Of a stretch of 7,252 nt of DNA, positions 5,237 to 7,252 are shown in pieces. Under the pieces are notes generated by a model. The model was not told where the DNA came from. It made no database searches and worked only from the letters and a program-made list of their open reading frames with translations. Where the stretch lies: NCBI GenBank assembly GCA_002779235.1, contig PEXD01000037.1, positions 1 to 7,252 on the forward strand, given 5' to 3'. Made by a program: the position numbers and the translations under genes. Within the stretch, counting starts at the first letter, position 1, and each line of letters opens with the position of its first letter. This DNA comes from Candidatus Woesearchaeota archaeon CG07_land_8_20_14_0_80_44_23. Lineage in GTDB: Archaea > Nanobdellota > Nanobdellia > Woesearchaeales > 0-14-0-80-44-23.

Positions 5237-6721
5237 ATGAAAGGAAAGAAAGTTATAAAGGAAAAGGCAGATGAGCAGGAGTCAAACCTTGGGATAACCG
5301 CAAATAAGGAGGATGACTTCTCAGAGTGGTACAACCAGGCGGTGCTCAGGGCAGGGCTCGCCGACTATTCTTCAATAAAGGGATTCATGATAATAAAGCC
5401 GCTGGGCTATGCAATCTGGGAGAACATACAGCACAAGTTTGACCAGCAGATAAAAAAGCATGGAGTTAAGAACGCCTATTTTCCCCTTCTGGTGCCTGAA
5501 TCATTCTTCAAGAAGGAGGCGGAGCACGCCAAGGGATTTTCCCCTGAAGTCGCATGGGTTGCAAACAGGGATGAGGACTCGGGCGAGCGCCTGGCCATAA
5601 GGCCCACTTCAGAGACGATAATCTGCGACTCTTTCAGGAAATGGCTGAGGAGCTACAGGGATTTGCCCATAAGGGTGAACCAGTGGTGCAACATTGTCAG
5701 GTGGGAGATAAAGATGACCAAGCTCTTTATCAGGACAAGGGAGTTCCTCTGGCAGGAGGGGCACTGCATTTATGAAACTTCCGAAGAGGCAGAGAGGGAG
5801 ACAATGCTCTACCTCAATGAATACAAGTCATTGCTGGAGGAAGAGCTCGCAATACCGGTGCTCTCAGGAAAGAAGACAGAGAGCGAGAAGTTCGCAGGCG
5901 CTGTATACACTCTCACAACAGAGGCACTTATGCCTGACGGAAGGGCGCTTCAGACAGCAACCTCCCACTATCTCGGGCAGGACTTCATGAAAGTGTTTGA
6001 TGTTGAGTTCCTTGGAAAAGACAAGAAAAAGCACACCCCGCATTATATCTCATGGGGAATGACCACCCGCCTGATTGGCGCGATAGTCATGGTGCACGGC
6101 GACAACAAGGGGCTGGTGCTGCCTCCGAGGATTGCGCCCCAGCAGATAGTCATAGTCCCGATACTCTTTGGGGATGAAAAGAAGGACAGCCCTGTGCTTG
6201 CTGAAGCAGAAAAAATCAGGAAAGAACTTGAGCACGAGTTCAGGGTTGAGATTGATTCCAGGACAGAATACAGCGCCGGCTGGAAGTTCAACGAGTGGGA
6301 GATGAAAGGAATCCCATTAAGGATAGAGATTGGACCAAGAGACATCTTAAAAGGAGAGTGCGTTCTTGCAAAGAGGAACACCGGCGAAAAAATAACTGCA
6401 AAGGCATCTGGGATAAGAGAGAAAGTTAAAGATACACTTAAAGACATCCAAAAAGAGATGTTTGAGAAGGCAAAGAAGTTCCTAACCTCAAATATAGAGA
6501 ATGTCTCAAGCATGAGGGAGCTCAAGGAGGCAATAGCCAAGAAGAAGCTGGCAAGAGCTGCTTTCTGCGGAAGCCCGAAGTGCGAGGAGAAGATAAGGGA
6601 AGAAGTAGAAGGCATTACAACCAGGTTAATACCCTTTGATGAGAAGCCGGCCAGGGGAGCAAAGTGCATAAGATGCGGGAAGGAAGCAAAAGAGCTGGTT
6701 TATTTTGCCAAAAACTACTGA
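5237..6721 (+). CDS. proS: Prolyl-tRNA synthetase, archaeal/eukaryotic type
   Basis: This class IIa aminoacyl-tRNA synthetase charges tRNA-Pro with proline, using ATP, in the cytoplasm. The 494 residues match the usual archaeal length of about 480, with a somewhat charged N-terminal extension of about 27 residues before DFSEWYNQAV. Visible landmarks are motif 1 around GYAIWENIQHKF and NAYFPLLVPESF, RPTSET (122-127, proline pocket/TxE loop), motif 2 with RTREFLWQEGH (166-176), motif 3 with GIPLRIEIGPRD (358-369), and an anticodon-binding domain after it. The C-terminal zinc-binding domain has cysteines 444, 449, 477 and 480 and ends in the conserved Tyr494. There is no bacterial-type editing insertion. 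The start at 5237 is supported by the leaderless promoter spacing. A proline tRNA (CGG) lies at the left end of the window on the opposite strand. Confidence 0.98.
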   Translation: MKGKKVIKEKADEQESNLGITANKEDDFSEWYNQAVLRAGLADYSSIKGFMIIKPLGYAIWENIQHKFDQQIKKHGVKNAYFPLLVPESFFKKEAEHAKGFSPEVAWVANRDEDSGERLAIRPTSETIICDSFRKWLRSYRDLPIRVNQWCNIVRWEIKMTKLFIRTREFLWQEGHCIYETSEEAERETMLYLNEYKSLLEEELAIPVLSGKKTESEKFAGAVYTLTTEALMPDGRALQTATSHYLGQDFMKVFDVEFLGKDKKKHTPHYISWGMTTRLIGAIVMVHGDNKGLVLPPRIAPQQIVIVPILFGDEKKDSPVLAEAEKIRKELEHEFRVEIDSRTEYSAGWKFNEWEMKGIPLRIEIGPRDILKGECVLAKRNTGEKITAKASGIREKVKDTLKDIQKEMFEKAKKFLTSNIENVSSMRELKEAIAKKKLARAAFCGSPKCEEKIREEVEGITTRLIPFDEKPARGAKCIRCGKEAKELVYFAKNY

Positions 6722-6756
6722 GAATTTCTTGTAATTTTGCATTCCAGCCGCAAAGC

Positions 6757-6764
6757 TTATATAT
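6757..6764 (+). promoter_or_regulatory. TATA-like box of the small membrane protein gene
   Basis: TTATATAT is a near-consensus archaeal TATA box. It predicts a transcript start near 6788, so the mRNA would have a short leader. GGTG at 6790-6793, 7 nt before the ATG at 6801, could serve as a weak SD and favours that codon over the in-frame GTG at 6795. Confidence 0.6.
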
Positions 6765-6800
6765 TCATTATTATTTAGTAGTTACATTTGGTGTGTGAAG

Positions 6801-7175
6801 ATGGGCTTAACAAATACAATTAGGGACTCCTGGAAATTCATTGGGAAATTCATTGTAAACGCTATTGCTAGGGAGGGCCAGGAGAATGCACTGCTCTTCT
6901 TTGTCGAGACCAATGACAATCCCCTTGTGCAGGGAAGGGACAGCAAGTTCATTGCAGTGAGCGCCATCCTGGGGACAGTGCTTGTTGCACTGAAACTTCT
7001 TTTCAGGGCGCCTGTGACAATTTTCAGAACCCTGGCGGCTGCACTTCTGATAGCGGCAGTTGCCTATGTGGGGCTTGCATACTTCAGGTGGATTAACAGG
7101 ATGGCTGAAGAGCAAAAAATTGCAGGAATAGCACTATCTCTGCTTGCAATCGCTGCTGTGATTATTATAATTTAG
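6801..7175 (+). CDS. Small membrane protein with three predicted transmembrane helices
   Basis: This 124-residue protein has a polar, amphipathic N-terminal region (residues 1-48) followed by three hydrophobic segments at about 50-68, 74-95 and 107-124. The last runs to the C-terminus and ends in four isoleucines. Basic residues flank segments 1 and 2 (K65, R69, R76, R96, R100), which suggests those loops face the cytoplasm, but the topology is uncertain. No family is recognised and no catalytic motif is seen. The ATG at 6801 is preferred for its GGTG site; a GTG at 6795 would add two residues. It has its own promoter and stands apart from proS by about 80 bp. Confidence 0.75.
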   Translation: MGLTNTIRDSWKFIGKFIVNAIAREGQENALLFFVETNDNPLVQGRDSKFIAVSAILGTVLVALKLLFRAPVTIFRTLAAALLIAAVAYVGLAYFRWINRMAEEQKIAGIALSLLAIAAVIIII

Positions 7176-7186
7176 GATAGAAACAA

Positions 7187-7193
7187 TTAAAAA
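7187..7193 (+). promoter_or_regulatory. TATA-like box of the gene running off the right edge
   Basis: TTAAAAA is centred about 27 bp ahead of the ATG at 7217, the same leaderless spacing as for the protease and proS genes in this window. Confidence 0.45.
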
Positions 7194-7216
7194 CTTCAGG
7201 GCAACTTTTTCTGTTT

Positions 7217-7252
7217 ATGCAGGAATTGAAATCAAAACTAAAGAGAAAGCGC
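7217..7252 (+). CDS. Start of a gene cut by the window edge
   Basis: An ATG at 7217 opens 12 codons, MQELKSKLKRKR, that run to the window border without a stop. The start is supported only by a TATA-like box at leaderless distance and by the absence of any other gene here. The visible residues are basic and probably helical; nothing more can be said about the product. Confidence 0.45.
   Translation, partial: MQELKSKLKRKR

Noticed and set aside
6043..6669. 208-codon open frame on the minus strand
   Set aside because: It lies wholly inside the unmistakable prolyl-tRNA synthetase gene. Its translation is serine/phenylalanine-rich low-quality sequence typical of an antisense shadow.
6807..7115. 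102-codon minus-strand frame
   Set aside because: It is antisense to the three-helix membrane protein, which has a good promoter and a clear hydrophobic pattern.

Overview
The window looks archaeal, probably from a small-genome lineage of the DPANN type or a relative. The evidence is an archaeal/eukaryotic-type prolyl-tRNA synthetase with a C-terminal zinc site, a JAMM/MPN+ metalloprotease, a wHTH regulator with a degenerate PLD-like domain, and TATA boxes about 27-30 bp ahead of several start codons (leaderless genes). The lineage is an inference.

Layout. The left edge (minus strand) carries a tRNA-Pro(CGG) cut by the window border, then a TrmB-like/PLD-fold regulator gene transcribed toward it. 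A 214-bp intergenic region (987-1200) holds the regulator's promoter, a perfect 16-bp palindrome, a duplicated 15-bp sequence and the promoter of a plus-strand operon. That operon (1201-4709) has five tightly packed genes of unrecognised function, each with a Shine-Dalgarno-like site. The third gene is split by a 130-bp block of nested perfect hairpins. The fifth gene is a diverged paralogue of the third. The fourth looks like a degenerate beta-propeller-type repeat protein. The fourth and fifth genes each contain an in-frame 30-bp tandem duplication.

From 4740 onward come separately promoted genes: a JAMM protease (4774-5199), prolyl-tRNA synthetase (5237-6721), a small three-helix membrane protein (6801-7175) and the first 12 codons of another gene (7217 onward).

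The most notable region is the unknown operon and its hairpin block. Removing the block between two CATAA direct repeats restores one open frame across the split gene, and the two hairpin units share an architecture with compensated base changes. This points to insertion of a palindromic mobile element, or less likely to a sequence bypassed or removed at RNA level. No known defence, CRISPR or biosynthetic system is recognisable.
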